Assembly: GCF_012273895.1 (NCBI RefSeq)
Contig: NC_052129.1
Span: forward strand, 3,906,001-3,970,000
Origin: Zerene cesonia
Lineage: Eukaryota; Arthropoda; Insecta; Lepidoptera; Pieridae
Length of the DNA: 64,000 nt
Direction of reading: 5' to 3'
Position numbers and translations under genes: made by a program. Shown here in pieces: positions 52,176-63,213 of this stretch (the stretch's first letter is position 1; each line of letters opens with the position of its first letter). The notes under the pieces were generated by a model. The model saw only the letters and a list, made by a program, of their open reading frames with translations, was not told the DNA's origin and searched no databases.

Positions 52176-52181
52176 TTTATT
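52176..52181 (-). terminator. Poly(A) signal of the - strand transporter
   Basis: TTTATT on the + strand reads AATAAA on the - strand, 86 bp after the - strand stop codon at 52267. It sits 5 bp from the opposing gene's second AATAAA, so the two 3' ends should overlap. Confidence 0.6.
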
Positions 52182-52266
52182 TGTTTCACCTTATTGAGAT
52201 TAGAATGGCCGTTGTATATTAATAATAGAAAAATAAATAATTCAAGTACATATCACAATTTTAAAA

Positions 52267-55200
52267 CTAATATAGTATATGCGAACTGCACCTACGCATT
52301 TCATTATTTTGAACACTATTTAATGGCTCTATACATTTTCGATCTGCTGACGTTATACCTCTAAAACCATCCTCGATTTCTTGCAAAGATCTATCCTTTG
52401 TTTCTGGCAGCATGAAATATAAAACTGATAGACAGCTTATAACTACTCCTGTGTACATTAAATAAGTTACCGATAAACCAACAGCTGACGTTAGAACTGG
52501 GAAACACTTTACTGCGACGAAGAAGTTGAATGATAAGGCTAAAACACTAATACCTCCTCCAAATCCACGGTATTCTAATGGAAAAATCTCCCCAGAAATT
52601 GCAAATGGAATCGATGATATACCAATTGTCAATGAAAACATGTATAATCCTATAAGTCCGATTGGTATCCATTGACTTTCGAAAGGCAACAAGTTGTTCA
52701 TCCTTGCATAAACATAATAACTTTTTCCTAGATACGCTATCACACATATCGCTGAACTACTGAATAATAATGTACGTCTTCTCATAGTCTTCATTAAAAA
52801 TACAGCCAATATATTACAGATCAGTCTTTCAATATCCAAAGCGACCATTAATACTTTAGCGTTCGCTTCTGGTCCAACAACTTGATGGATAATATCCATT
52901 GCATATGAACTAATAACATTAATGCCGGCAAATTGAAACATGGTGTACATAAAGAACATAATAATGATAGGTTTATAAAATTCAGGTTTTCTAGAAGTAT
53001 CCTTTAAATAGATGAAAAATCCTTTGACACGCTCTTTTCTTGATATATCCTGTCCTATAATACTGGACTTACGTAAAGATTTCTGTGCGGCTATCATGTT
53101 TTCTAATTCAGCCTCTTGCTCGGCATTCCTTCCTCGCAACCAAAAGAAAATTTCTTCACCCTCTTCGTATCTTCCTTTGGAAATTAACCAGGACGGGGAT
53201 TCGGGGTTGTATATAATGAGAAGTAAGCTAGTGAATGTGATGAAAGAACATATTAAAGCACTTTGTTGCCAGCTAAAGTATGTCCCTAGGCTGTGGGCAA
53301 ACATAACACCAATTGTGAGTGATAGGGAAACACTAGTTAAGAATGCACCACGGTTCCTTGGGTCCGTCATTTCACCAATTATTATAGATCCAAGTGGTCC
53401 AAGCATGCCCATGGCGATACCTTGGAGGAATCTTGCTATTATGAGACCGGACACACTGTCTGCCATTAGAAGAATGAACCACCCTGTCAAAATGGGCAAG
53501 ATGGTGAGGAGATGAGATTTCTTTCGACCGAGGGTGTCCATCAGAGGCGTGATGATGAAATTGCCCGTTATCAACGCAAATCCGATGATTGATGCTGAAA
53601 AAAATAAATAAATGTATAAAATATTAAGTGGTTGAGAAAAAAGGTTTTCCAGAGCTTTTACTTTACGTTTCTTTCTTCACTGTAATCATAATAGCGTATT
53701 GTAAAGTACAAATCTGCAATATTATCACAATCGTCAACTCTGCAAATGTTTGTATCGCGTTGTTAGTACTTTGTAGGTTTAAGATAACAGCGTGCTTAGC
53801 AATAAAATGGACAATAACAACTGAGTAATCGTTATCAAGTGATCATTACAACTTGAAACATTTTAAATGCATGTGCTATATAAAATCACGTTATGCTTTT
53901 TGAAGTTATGGCAAAATTTACCTATGTTTTCATTTAGTAAAATAGACATAGTTAACACTAGATCGTGAATTTTTGTATTAAGAGCCTTTTCAAATTGAAT
54001 GATAAATGCTTTGGTTAAAAGACCTTCCTATTTTTTAAATATTTCTCATTTATAAAAGACCTCGTGTTGTTTATGCTCCTCTGATGATTTATTGATTTCT
54101 TTATCTATAATAATATTATAAAGCTGAAGAGTTTGTTTGTTTGTTTGAACGCACTAATCTCAGGACCTACTGGTCCGATTTGAAAAATTCTTTCAGTGTT
54201 AGATAGCCCATTTATTGAGGAAGGTTATATAGGCTATATATGTACCACGGGCGAAGCCGGGGCAGATCGCAAGTTCTATATAATTAGATGCATGCAATTT
54301 GATTCAAAACTGTTATAAAGGTGATTAAACTTTCGGGTTCTCTTAGAGTAAGAAAACATATTTACCAATCCATGATTCTTGGCTTGGCGTGGCCTTTATA
54401 TGAGATCCAGGCAGACGCAGAGCTGGTATCAAAATAGCAGAGAAACCGATAACGCCACCGTGCGCTACAATGTTTAACGCAACGCTAGCAGTCAGGAAAC
54501 ACTGAAATTATAATATGAAACTTTGTACAATAATATATATACAGAAACCCTTATATTTTGTTTATCAATCCCTTAATAAATAGTTGTGAATATGAAATTT
54601 GGCGCACAAGTAAATATTTGTTGAGCAACAATGTTGTTGGAAACTTTATTCAAATGTCGCTCCTCGGCCGACAACCTTTTAGCGCGCGTTATCAACTCTA
54701 CAAAATGTTGATCAAATTTGTTGCTAAACAATTGTTTACCATGAAAACGATAAATGGTTATATGAAGACTCACAAAACAGAAATCTTTACGTAATCCAGT
54801 ATTATAGGACAGGATATATCGAGAATAAAAAATACAAGTCTGTAAAAAGTATTAAATAAATAAATACTTCGCTTGAATTAATTTGGTTTTGAAATTTGAT
54901 TTGAATATGGGTTTTGTGTACAATTTAAGAAGACTTAAGACTATTTAACATCACGCTTCTGCCAATGGGAGCGGAGAAGCAATTTAAATGTTTCGATTAA
55001 CCTTTTGAGATTAGACGAAGTTTTGTGTGTCAGTTAGTTTAAAAAAAAACTGAAGTGTATAGCTATAAATTCTATGGAACCTATCTGATGCCATTTGACG
55101 AAATCCGTTGAGAAATGTTTTAGGTTATACACCTGCAAACAAAAGTATACTTTTATAAAAGGCATTTAATTAAATAGCGCCGTTTAATGAAAAGCCTAGG

Positions 55201-58200
55201 CAATTGATGAAACTGCTGATTCAATCAATTGGCTAGGACGTATGTATGACGTGTATATAAGATGGATAAGAAGAGGATGGAAGTCGGCGATAGATCGCAA
55301 CAGAATTAAATGATAAACAAATTAATATAGAACATTTGATAATTGATAAAAATTTCTCATTGTAATTTAACCAACAATACTGATAACAATCGAAACGTGT
55401 ACGTTCTGTCTGATTGTATTGATTCTAATCCGATCCGACCGATCACGGTCATTGATATATAAATTATAAATACACACTTGAAAACGCTACAGTAGCAGAA
55501 TAAGATAATTAAACCAGTTTATTACACATAGGTATATTATAAAAATTGCAACATATCTTAACCGATAAGATTATTCATTTCACAAAAGATAGAATTTGTT
55601 CGTTTTAAAGTTTGCTTACTTAGTAGTAGTATTTTCTTGTGTTTGATTTCAGGCGAGTATTATACATTTAGAAATTAAAAACTTTTTAACGGATTTTAAA
55701 CGCGATTTATTCATTATATTATTAGCCCAAATAATAAGATAATGGGCTAATAATATAATTAATAAATTGCGTTTAAAATCCGTTAAAAAGTTTTTAATTT
55801 CTAAACTTAGTTGTATTTACGAAGCGATGGATAACTAAATTATTTAATACTAGTATTATTGAAGACTAGCTGCGCCCCGCGATTTCACCCGCGTAAATCC
55901 GTATCCCGTAGGAATATCGGGATAAAAAGTTGCCTGTATGTTATTCCAGTTGTCCAGCTGTCTACGTGCCAAATTTCATTGCAATCGGTTCAGCAGTTTT
56001 TACAGGAAAGAGCAACAAACACACACACAACTTTCGCATTTATAATATTAGTAGGATAAGAGCAATTCAAATATAAGTGTAATAAATTTAATCAGCACAA
56101 TCTTTGCAATGCCACGTCAGCCCATAATACCACTCAAAGGAAAGAAGTCAATTTTCTAGTATTATGTATTTTAGCTTAAACAGTTACCAGTCATAAAATT
56201 TTGAACTTCGTGTATTCCTCTTTTCTCAATTTTTCGGAGAAACTCCTATGTCATATTTTACCATACTTATTTAAATGTTGTAAGTACATAGCTATATAGC
56301 TGTAAAATCCTATAAAATATAGCGCATAATTTGAACCTAATATTGATCTATCATGATATATTTAGTCATAATCTGCCCACCGGTTTTTATGCGTTTAACT
56401 CATATAAACGGAGAGACACAAAAAAATTTGAACCAATGATCGGAATATTTTTAATTGAAAGTTACCTAATTTGAATATAATTTATATACATCTATTATAG
56501 CAATATAACTACGTGCCCACGGATGTAACAAAATTAATATATAGTCAATTATGTTTTACAAATAAATTTTGTATATAATACATATATACACACATATATA
56601 ATACATATATATACATATATAAGCTTCATCAGTATTACGTATTCTTGGCTAATCGTAATATTATATACCACTAAGTCTAGAAAGGAAATTGATAATTAAA
56701 TAAAAAATAAATAAAAAAAGCAAGATTATAAATTAACGTTTAACAATACTTTTTATATATCTTGCGCAATATTTAGTCCATTTCTTATCGATAAATTGAC
56801 CAATTCATGCGATGCGTATCTTATTATGTACGCATATTCGCGACATAGCAACTATTTACAAGGCTGCAGCCTTGACTTCAATGCTTTATATAATAATTTA
56901 ATCACTATCTTAAAAATATTTCAGATAGACACAATAATTGTACTTATGACGGATAGATAGTTTCTTCTTAAAAGAAATAACGATCTTAATTTTCAGTACC
57001 TATAGATATTATTACCAAAGATAACGTAAGTATTATTACCACAGTCTAATAATCCGTAAAGCCGTACAACGAAGATGTTTACACAGATCAATCATGCGGA
57101 GGCAAAGGCCAAACGCAAGCGGAACGAGCCCGAGCTGCATACGCCATGCGGTTAGCAGCTCGGGTCACTATAGAGGCTGCCGAGTATACCTTTAAATATT
57201 TGATGTACATTATATAAAGTGACATGGAATTACGTTGTAATAATGGACATGCTACGTGTGTTGCCAGAGATTTCAAATCGTCAGCTCGTATTAAAAAGTA
57301 TCCGTATTTTCATTAATAAATATTGTTGACACTTACTGAGTTGTGACAACCGCGATATTATCTATTCGTTTTTGGCTTTTACTGCGAGATCCAAGGTGTT
57401 ATACTGTATAATTCACTTTATACTGTGGATATACCGTGCCATAGTTGTGAATAGTACGTCAATGTTTGTTCGTTATAATATATGTTTTTGAGTTATCTGT
57501 GACCATATTCTAATTGAAATAAACTCAATGGCATTGTTATAGAGATATAATTAAGGACATGTGTGAAATAAGATACCATTTAAAGGAATTTGTCATTGGA
57601 GATTATATAAAAAAAAATATTGTATGCTTTTTTCAGTTTACTTTGTATATAACAAAATATGGTTTATGATATATATTGCACATACGTAACATTTCGGATC
57701 ATTATAAAAAATGGTACATGTACGTTAAAAATCTCTTCTCTTAATTAAAATGGCTCCAAAACAACTAGGCTCGCAATCACACAAAATTTTCTTAAGCGAA
57801 ACTCTGCGTACGCATGTATGCAGTTTTATTCTGAGCGATACAATAGAATTTCAATACTACTGTTACGAAATAAGGTGTTTTTTTATTGAAAATTTCACCT
57901 TTTACTGGGTGGTGAATTTTGTGTATAGTACGTCAATGATATACATATTATGTACTATATTTTTAATATATATTCTTAAATGTAAGTCGAGGACGCTTCC
58001 GCACGAATTGGTATAGCTCGCACCGGGGAAGTAGCATAACCCCACAGGAGTCTAGCGTGAAATAAATGCATGCAGCTGTGGTTTTTGGTGAGGGGAGGAG
58101 GCCTTTTCCTTTATCTTACCCTTCCCAATCCATTCCTTCTTTCTAGTAGTCAATCTTGCCTTATCTCTTACCCCTTAAAGCGGGCAGCGCGCATTCGAAG

Positions 58201-59150
58201 AGGCTACCTTTTACTTCTGCGAATGTTCATGAGCGGTGGTGATCGTTTACCACCAGGCGAACCACCAGCCTTGCCCGCATAAAAAACAATAAAAAAATCA
58301 AATTATTACTATATTATATTATTTTTCGTAGATCCGAACAAAAGTGAGTATAAACCTTGTATAAGCTGATATATTTTTACCTAGGAATTACGATGCAATA
58401 GGTAGACGTATGTCGAGATTTTGATGGAGAAATCTCTTTCACCCTTCCAGGCATTCAAAAAGGACTTTATATTTCTAAAGTAGAGGAACTTGACAGGGCT
58501 ATTATGTTTTTTATGTATGTTTGTAATATCTTAACACTAAAATAACTGAACAGTTTACAAAATTTATTTCGTTATTAAGCAGCATGTTCGAAGAGCCGTA
58601 AGTTTTACAGTTTATATGTCATGTTTATTTTTTATATTTCCCCTAAGCATAACACAGCAAGAATATTTATCTAAGTATAAAAATCCATGTTATAAGTAGC
58701 ATCGGCACTACCAGTATATAAGAAATAAGTGTATAATCTTTGAGCACTACACTGTGATATTTTTCACTTACATTTAACTAAGATTTTAAAGAAATAACAT
58801 TTGAATTATCATTTTATATATTTCATAACTAAATTGCGTTTAACAATCTTGTTGTCTTATAATAATTGCTGATATTAAATAGTTCAAATAGTACTAATAA
58901 ACCGACATTTTAAAAGTTATTATTTGCTATAGGTAATTAATTAATTAAAGTGCTAGGCATTATGTAATAACATTTTTCACATTTACAGACAGTGTACTAG
59001 TAGTGAAGAACTCATACTGCTTTAGATGAGCCAAATACTGTATAAAACATAAATAACATATAAAAAACCTAATTATAAAAACTAATAAAGAAACTCACGT
59101 ACCTGCCTTATAAAAGGTATGTAACTACTTTCATCACTCACTTTCCCCAT
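52267..59150 (-). CDS. Tret1-like MFS sugar transporter, three coding exons (503 aa)
   Basis: On the - strand the coding exons are 59150-59103 (16 codons, MGKVSDESSYIPFIRQ), 54501-54366 (136 nt) and 53594-52267 (1328 nt). The total is 1512 nt, 503 aa plus stop. Acceptors TTTCAG and donors GTACGT and GTAAAT are consistent, and the exon phases equal those of the convergent paralogue (second exon also 136 nt, split Ala codon). Family signatures are LGRKK at 83-87, ARFLQG after helix 4, DPRNRGAF, PESPSWL at 192-198, RKPEFYKP, GEIFPLEYRGFG, and PETKD at 458-462 in place of PETKG. It should be a 12-helix plasma-membrane sugar porter. Unlike its sister it has no intron within the SRSLQ/GFAMG-equivalent site. 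Intron 1 is 4.6 kb and holds two SINE-like repeats and a long inverted repeat. The expression site and substrate are unknown. Confidence 0.93.
54108..54275 (-). repeat. SINE-like repeat in intron 1 of the - strand transporter
   Basis: AATAATATTATAAAGCTGAAGAG through CACGGGCGAAGCCGGGGC; its internal blocks match the fragment at 16690-16815. It lies 91 bp past the 136-nt exon's donor side. Confidence 0.55.
55668..55805. repeat. Near-perfect 63-bp inverted repeat
   Basis: Bases 55668-55730 pair with 55743-55805 with about two mismatches and a loop of roughly 13 bp. Each arm contains AACGGATTTTAAACGC. It lies in intron 1 of the - strand transporter, and a single-arm relative lies at 46486-46575. 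Confidence 0.85.
55865..56058 (+). repeat. SINE-like dispersed repeat (family 1)
   Basis: Complete, from ACTAGCTGCGCCCCGCG to TTTATAATATTAGTAGGAT. It appears to be the least diverged copy here. Confidence 0.8.
56575..56627. repeat. TA/CA-rich low-complexity tract
   Basis: Alternating ATACATATATAC-type sequence with no uniform unit. Confidence 0.6.
58087..58290 (-). repeat. Dispersed repeat (family 4)
   Basis: A - strand copy with GGAGGAGGCC, CTTACCCCTTAAAGCGGGCA and GGTAAACGATCACCACC (reverse complement), as in the 31251 and 38921 copies. Confidence 0.65.
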
Positions 59151-59324
59151 TTTATATTTCAATTATAACACAAACATAGTTAACACGTCAACTAATATTA
59201 ATAAAGTAAAAAGCGTCTACCCTCTAGCCAAAGAAAATCCTTGTATATCTTAATTACGTTGATGACAACGATATTTGTACGACAATGCGATTAGATTAAG
59301 TCTTGTTTGTTCGCAGCTAATCAA

Positions 59325-59331
59325 TGATAAG
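59325..59331 (+). promoter_or_regulatory. GATA-type motif upstream of the - strand transporter
   Basis: TGATAAG lies about 175 bp upstream of the start codon at 59150. GATA factors often drive insect gut and fat-body genes. This is a single motif match, with no TATA box seen. Confidence 0.2.
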
Positions 59332-59653
59332 ACTATATTCACATTTATGTCCAAGTGTTGACAGGTGATTAACAATAATTATTAAATACTAATGCCAACC
59401 GGCTAACATCGACAAAACTTTGATTCTCCAAGTCTCAGGCTAGCAAGACATAGAAGATTATGATGTATGGGCAACATTTAGGGTCTCTTAATCAATATAA
59501 AATCAATCTGCTTAATAAGAATATGGGCTTACATTAGATTCTTATGTTTATCATTTTTTCTCATAATTTAAATGATAACGTAATTCATAGTTCTTAGTTT
59601 AAACGCAGTTACCAGTATTTTTGCTTAGTTAGTGTATTTATTACTTAACTAGA

Positions 59654-59860
59654 CCCTCGTCCCGGCTCCGCCCGGAAATCAACATTTCTGTTTTAACCGA
59701 AGGGAGCACTTAATCAAGATAAAAGCATCCTATCACCCAAGTCAGCTCATACCCTGTCTGTATACCAAATTTCATCAAAATCCGTTTAGTAGTTTCAAAT
59801 TGATTGACGGACAAACATCCAAACAACAAACTTCATTTATAATATTAGTGTGATTAGTGT
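59654..59860 (+). repeat. SINE-like repeat, CCCGGCTCCGCCCGG head
   Basis: It starts CTCGTCCCGGCTCCGCCCGG, has ACCAAATTTCATCAAAATCC and GACGGACAAACATCC, and ends TTATAATATTAGTG. Confidence 0.65.
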
Positions 59861-60940
59861 GATATTCCAATCGTTGAATAGTTTTTTATTGAATACTGCA
59901 TTTTCATGTCTATTTGTATCAGTTTTCTTATGTTCGCTCATATTGATAAATTCATAGAAAAGCGCATTCCTGCAAATAGTGGTAAAATGGTAAATAACCA
60001 TGAAAGCTATGTTAATAATCCAGTGCTCAATAAACCTTTGTAATTTGACTGTTTTGGTTAATTTTAATTTATTATTTTGGTAATTTGAAGCAAAAGTATC
60101 TAGGTATAATAAATATTTTTATGTGTATAAATTTGAATAGCTTCAATCATTATCCAAATGCGAAATCTCCGGTTTAAATCTACGAAGCGTTTCTTTCGTT
60201 TTTAAATCTACGGTCTCGAAGCGTTAAGAGATTATAGTTTTATTTATATCTCCCGCCATTTACCTAACGCAGAAAAATAGAAGTTACAGTGGAACTAGAG
60301 GCATGATTGTTATAAATTTAACGTGATTATTGCCACCTAGTGGGGAATGGCATAGTTATTATCGACATTTAATACGTAAAACGGCAACTAGATGGCGTCG
60401 ATATCCTTTAGTAGTCTTCCAATTTTGCCCTAACACTATAATTATATGAAATATCGAAAGGTGGCGCTATATTAAAATCCGATTCAAAAAACAACCGTGT
60501 GATCGTGTTTGATTAGTTTTTCCCCATGTTGGATTGTTTTGTGTTTTAAAAATATATGCTAAATATAACTAAATAAAAGTGTAATATTCTATTCTCCATA
60601 TACCACAGATAACGGAATACTTTACTAATAATACTATACTTATACCTAAGAGCTGTTTTTCCCATCCTGTGATTCATTACACCGAATTCGTTAACCCTAT
60701 TCTAAGATTATCGGTTCAAGAATATCGGTATTGTTAATATTTTGTGTAGGCATATAGTGATGTCTTCGACTTTCTGATCCACCCACAACTAAACTTTGTT
60801 TTGATTTGATGATTATGACAATGGGTGAATTATAAATAAGAAAAAAAAAATACAGTATTACTTGTTGCATTATTGTGTTTATATTTGAAGGTGTACTGTG
60901 CAAAATAATTAGAGTAGAACAACAAATTTATGTAACTTAA

Positions 60941-60946
60941 TTTATT
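60941..60946 (-). terminator. Poly(A) signal of Hsp70
   Basis: TTTATT on the + strand reads AATAAA on the - strand, about 120 bp after the Hsp70 stop codon. This predicts a short 3' UTR. Confidence 0.6.
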
Positions 60947-61065
60947 ATTTTTAAATCAACAGATGATCACACACTGCAGCCAAATAAATATCAGTCTTAA
61001 AACATAGTATCACATTACTGATCAGATCGCTTAAAACAAAAATAGGGTTGATATTTGGTTTAGGT

Positions 61066-62970
61066 TTAATCGACTTCCTCGACAGTCGGTCCACTGCCGT
61101 GTTGTTGTGGACCAGTGCCAGGCATGCCTCCAGCTCCAGCACCAGCTCCGTGAAGCTTGCTCATGATGGGCGAGCAAACTCGCTGAAGGTCTTTCAACTT
61201 GTGTTCATATTCTTCCTGCTCCGCCAGAGTGTTATTGTCAAGCCAACGCAGTGCCTCGTCGCACTCGCGGCGAGCAGAATTCTTGTCGTCCTCACTCAAT
61301 TTCGCTCCAGCGTCATCCAGCGCCTGTCGTACGCTGAAGACATAAGATTCGAGCTGGTTGCGCGCTGCTACCCTCTGTCGCTGTTTCTCATCCTCCTCCT
61401 TGTAGCGTTCCGCTTCTGCCAACATCCTGTCGATCTCTGCCTGTGATAGCCTGCCCTTGTCGTTCTTAATGACAATGTTCTTGCTACGACCCGTGCTGTT
61501 CTCCTTTGCAGACACGTTGAGGATACCGTTAGCGTCCAAATCGAAAGTGACGTCGATCTTCGGAACTCCACGCGGTGCCGGTGGAATACCAGTGAGGTCG
61601 AATGTGCCCAAGAGGTTGTTGTCCTTCGTCATCGCTCGCTCTCCCTCGTACACTTGAATGGTAACAGCGGGCTGGTTGTCAGAGTAGGTGGTGAATGTTT
61701 GAGATTGCTTGCAGGGAATCTTGCTATTCCTCTCGATGATCTTAGTCATGACTCCTCCCGCTGTCTCGATACCAAGAGATAGTGGCGCGACGTCGACTAG
61801 GAGCACATCCTGGATCTTAGCATCATTTGAACCGCTCAAGATGGCAGCCTGAACAGCAGCTCCGTATGCCACAGCCTCGTCGGGGTTGATAGACAAGTTA
61901 AGTTTCTTGCCGCAGAAGAAGTTCTGTAGCAGTGTCTGGATCTTAGGAATGCGAGTTGACCCACCGACGAGCACGACATCGTGAATTTGACTCTTGTCCA
62001 TTTTGGCATCTTTCAAAGCTTTCTCCACTGGTTCTAGGGTACCACGGAAGAGATCAGCGTTCAATTCTTCAAAGCGAGCACGTGAAACACGAGTGTAGAA
62101 ATCTATTCCCTCATAAAGGGCATCAATTTCAATGGTGGCCTCAGTGCTAGATGACAAAGTGCGTTTCGCGCGTTCGGCGGCGGTGCGGAGGCGTCTCAAT
62201 GCGCGTGGGTTGGAACGCAGATCTTTCTTGTATTTGCGTACAAACTCTTCTGAAAGATGGTTAACGAGCCTATTATCGAAGTCCTCACCTCCGAGATGTG
62301 TATCACCAGCCGTCGATTTCACTTCAAACAGTGATCCCTCATCGATCGTTAGTATCGATACGTCGAAGGTGCCGCCACCAAGATCGAAAATCAAAACATT
62401 GCGTTCACCCTTCAAGTTCTTATCCAAGCCATACGCCAGCGCGGCTGCAGTGGGTTCATTGATGATACGTAGTACATTCAAACCGGCAATGGCTCCAGCG
62501 TCCTTGGTAGCCTGGCGCTGTGAATCATTGAAGTAGGCAGGCACTGTGATGACGGCGTCTCGAACTGTCGATCCAATATACGCTTCAGCCGTTTCCTTCA
62601 TTTTTACCAAAACCATACTGCTGATTTCTTCCGGTGCAAATCGTTTCATTTCTCCTTTAAATTCCACCTGGATCTTTGGTTTGCCACAATCATTGATGAC
62701 TTTGAAAGGCCAATGTTTCATGTCCTGTTGAATTTTTTGGTCATCAAACTTGCGTCCAATTAACCGTTTCGCGTCAAAAACTGTGTTGTTGGGGTTCAAA
62801 GCCACTTGATTCTTCGCTGCATCACCAATCAGACGCTCTGTGTCCGTAAAAGCAACATATGATGGTGTAGTACGGTTGCCTTGGTCGTTTGCGATGATCT
62901 CCACATTTCCATGTTGCCAAACTCCAACACAAGAGTATGTTGTACCAAGATCAATTCCAACTGCGGGCAT
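61066..62970 (-). CDS. Hsp70: Heat shock protein 70, intronless, heat-inducible type (634 aa)
   Basis: This is an ATP-dependent cytosolic/nuclear chaperone that binds exposed hydrophobic peptides with J-proteins and nucleotide exchange factors. One uninterrupted frame of 634 codons starts MPAVGIDLGTTYS. The three Hsp70 family signatures are present: IDLGTTYS (6-13), IFDLGGGTFDVSIL (194-207) and VVLVGGSTRIPKIQ (332-345). The linker DVAPLSLGIET (393-403) leads into the substrate-binding domain, and the lid is followed by a short Gly-rich tail. The C-terminus is EEVD, the TPR co-chaperone docking motif of cytosolic members. There is no signal peptide or KDEL, so it is not BiP. Absence of introns, few GGMP repeats and the upstream heat shock element point to an inducible gene rather than constitutive Hsc70, which usually has introns in insects. 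The coding region is clearly richer in GC than its flanks. The sequence looks intact. Confidence 0.97.
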   Translation of the reverse strand: MPAVGIDLGTTYSCVGVWQHGNVEIIANDQGNRTTPSYVAFTDTERLIGDAAKNQVALNPNNTVFDAKRLIGRKFDDQKIQQDMKHWPFKVINDCGKPKIQVEFKGEMKRFAPEEISSMVLVKMKETAEAYIGSTVRDAVITVPAYFNDSQRQATKDAGAIAGLNVLRIINEPTAAALAYGLDKNLKGERNVLIFDLGGGTFDVSILTIDEGSLFEVKSTAGDTHLGGEDFDNRLVNHLSEEFVRKYKKDLRSNPRALRRLRTAAERAKRTLSSSTEATIEIDALYEGIDFYTRVSRARFEELNADLFRGTLEPVEKALKDAKMDKSQIHDVVLVGGSTRIPKIQTLLQNFFCGKKLNLSINPDEAVAYGAAVQAAILSGSNDAKIQDVLLVDVAPLSLGIETAGGVMTKIIERNSKIPCKQSQTFTTYSDNQPAVTIQVYEGERAMTKDNNLLGTFDLTGIPPAPRGVPKIDVTFDLDANGILNVSAKENSTGRSKNIVIKNDKGRLSQAEIDRMLAEAERYKEEDEKQRQRVAARNQLESYVFSVRQALDDAGAKLSEDDKNSARRECDEALRWLDNNTLAEQEEYEHKLKDLQRVCSPIMSKLHGAGAGAGGMPGTGPQQHGSGPTVEEVD

Positions 62971-63104
62971 TTTGAATTAAATAACTTATTTCACACAATA
63001 ACTCTTCAATATCGCAGGATAATAATCGCTTCGATTCTCACCGAACTCTTCGTCTTCACTGTATCGTATTTCAAATTATTCTGACTTCCCGCGCACAATT
63101 CGCG

Positions 63105-63112
63105 CTTATATA
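63105..63112 (-). promoter_or_regulatory. TATA box of Hsp70
   Basis: On the - strand this reads TATATAAG. A TCAG initiator-like motif is at 63084-63081 on the - strand, about 30 bp downstream, which is the standard TATA-to-start spacing. Transcription from there gives a 5' UTR of roughly 110 nt. Confidence 0.75.
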
Positions 63113-63159
63113 TTCAAGCGAATGTTTGATCCAGAATTCTCTACGTAATACTAGAACGA

Positions 63160-63213
63160 CCAATAGCATAAACAATTTCAAAGAATATTCGAGAACGCAC
63201 GATATCTACCAAT
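63160..63213 (+). promoter_or_regulatory. Two CCAAT boxes flanking the heat shock element
   Basis: CCAAT occurs at 63160-63164 and 63209-63213, both on the strand opposite the Hsp70 gene, on either side of the heat shock element. CCAAT boxes work in either orientation and are common in Hsp70 promoters. A GACGTCA motif follows at 63224-63230. Confidence 0.45.
63182..63196. promoter_or_regulatory. Canonical heat shock element
   Basis: The + strand has GAA (63183-63185), two bases, TTC (63188-63190), two bases, GAA (63193-63195). This is three perfect alternating pentamers, about 100 bp upstream of the inferred Hsp70 start. HSF trimers bind this arrangement. A weaker partial element (AGAATTCT, 63133-63140) is nearer the TATA box. 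Confidence 0.8.

Larger units (their letters stand above)
59151..60900. other. Intergenic region between the - strand transporter and Hsp70
   Basis: No gene is seen. It contains the transporter's putative promoter (to about 59400), a SINE-like repeat at 59654-59860 and AT-rich sequence beyond it. Confidence 0.5.

Noticed and set aside
57750..58016. 88-codon hydrophobic frame in intron 1 of the - strand transporter
   Set aside because: AT-rich chance frame running into a repeat; no homology recognised.
61048..62731. Several + strand frames of 60-134 codons opposite Hsp70
   Set aside because: They are antisense shadows of a strongly biased coding sequence, with no family features.
61066..62970. 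Constitutive Hsc70 or ER BiP identity for the Hsp70 gene
   Set aside because: No signal peptide or KDEL, no introns, and a strong heat shock element upstream; the inducible cytosolic type fits better.
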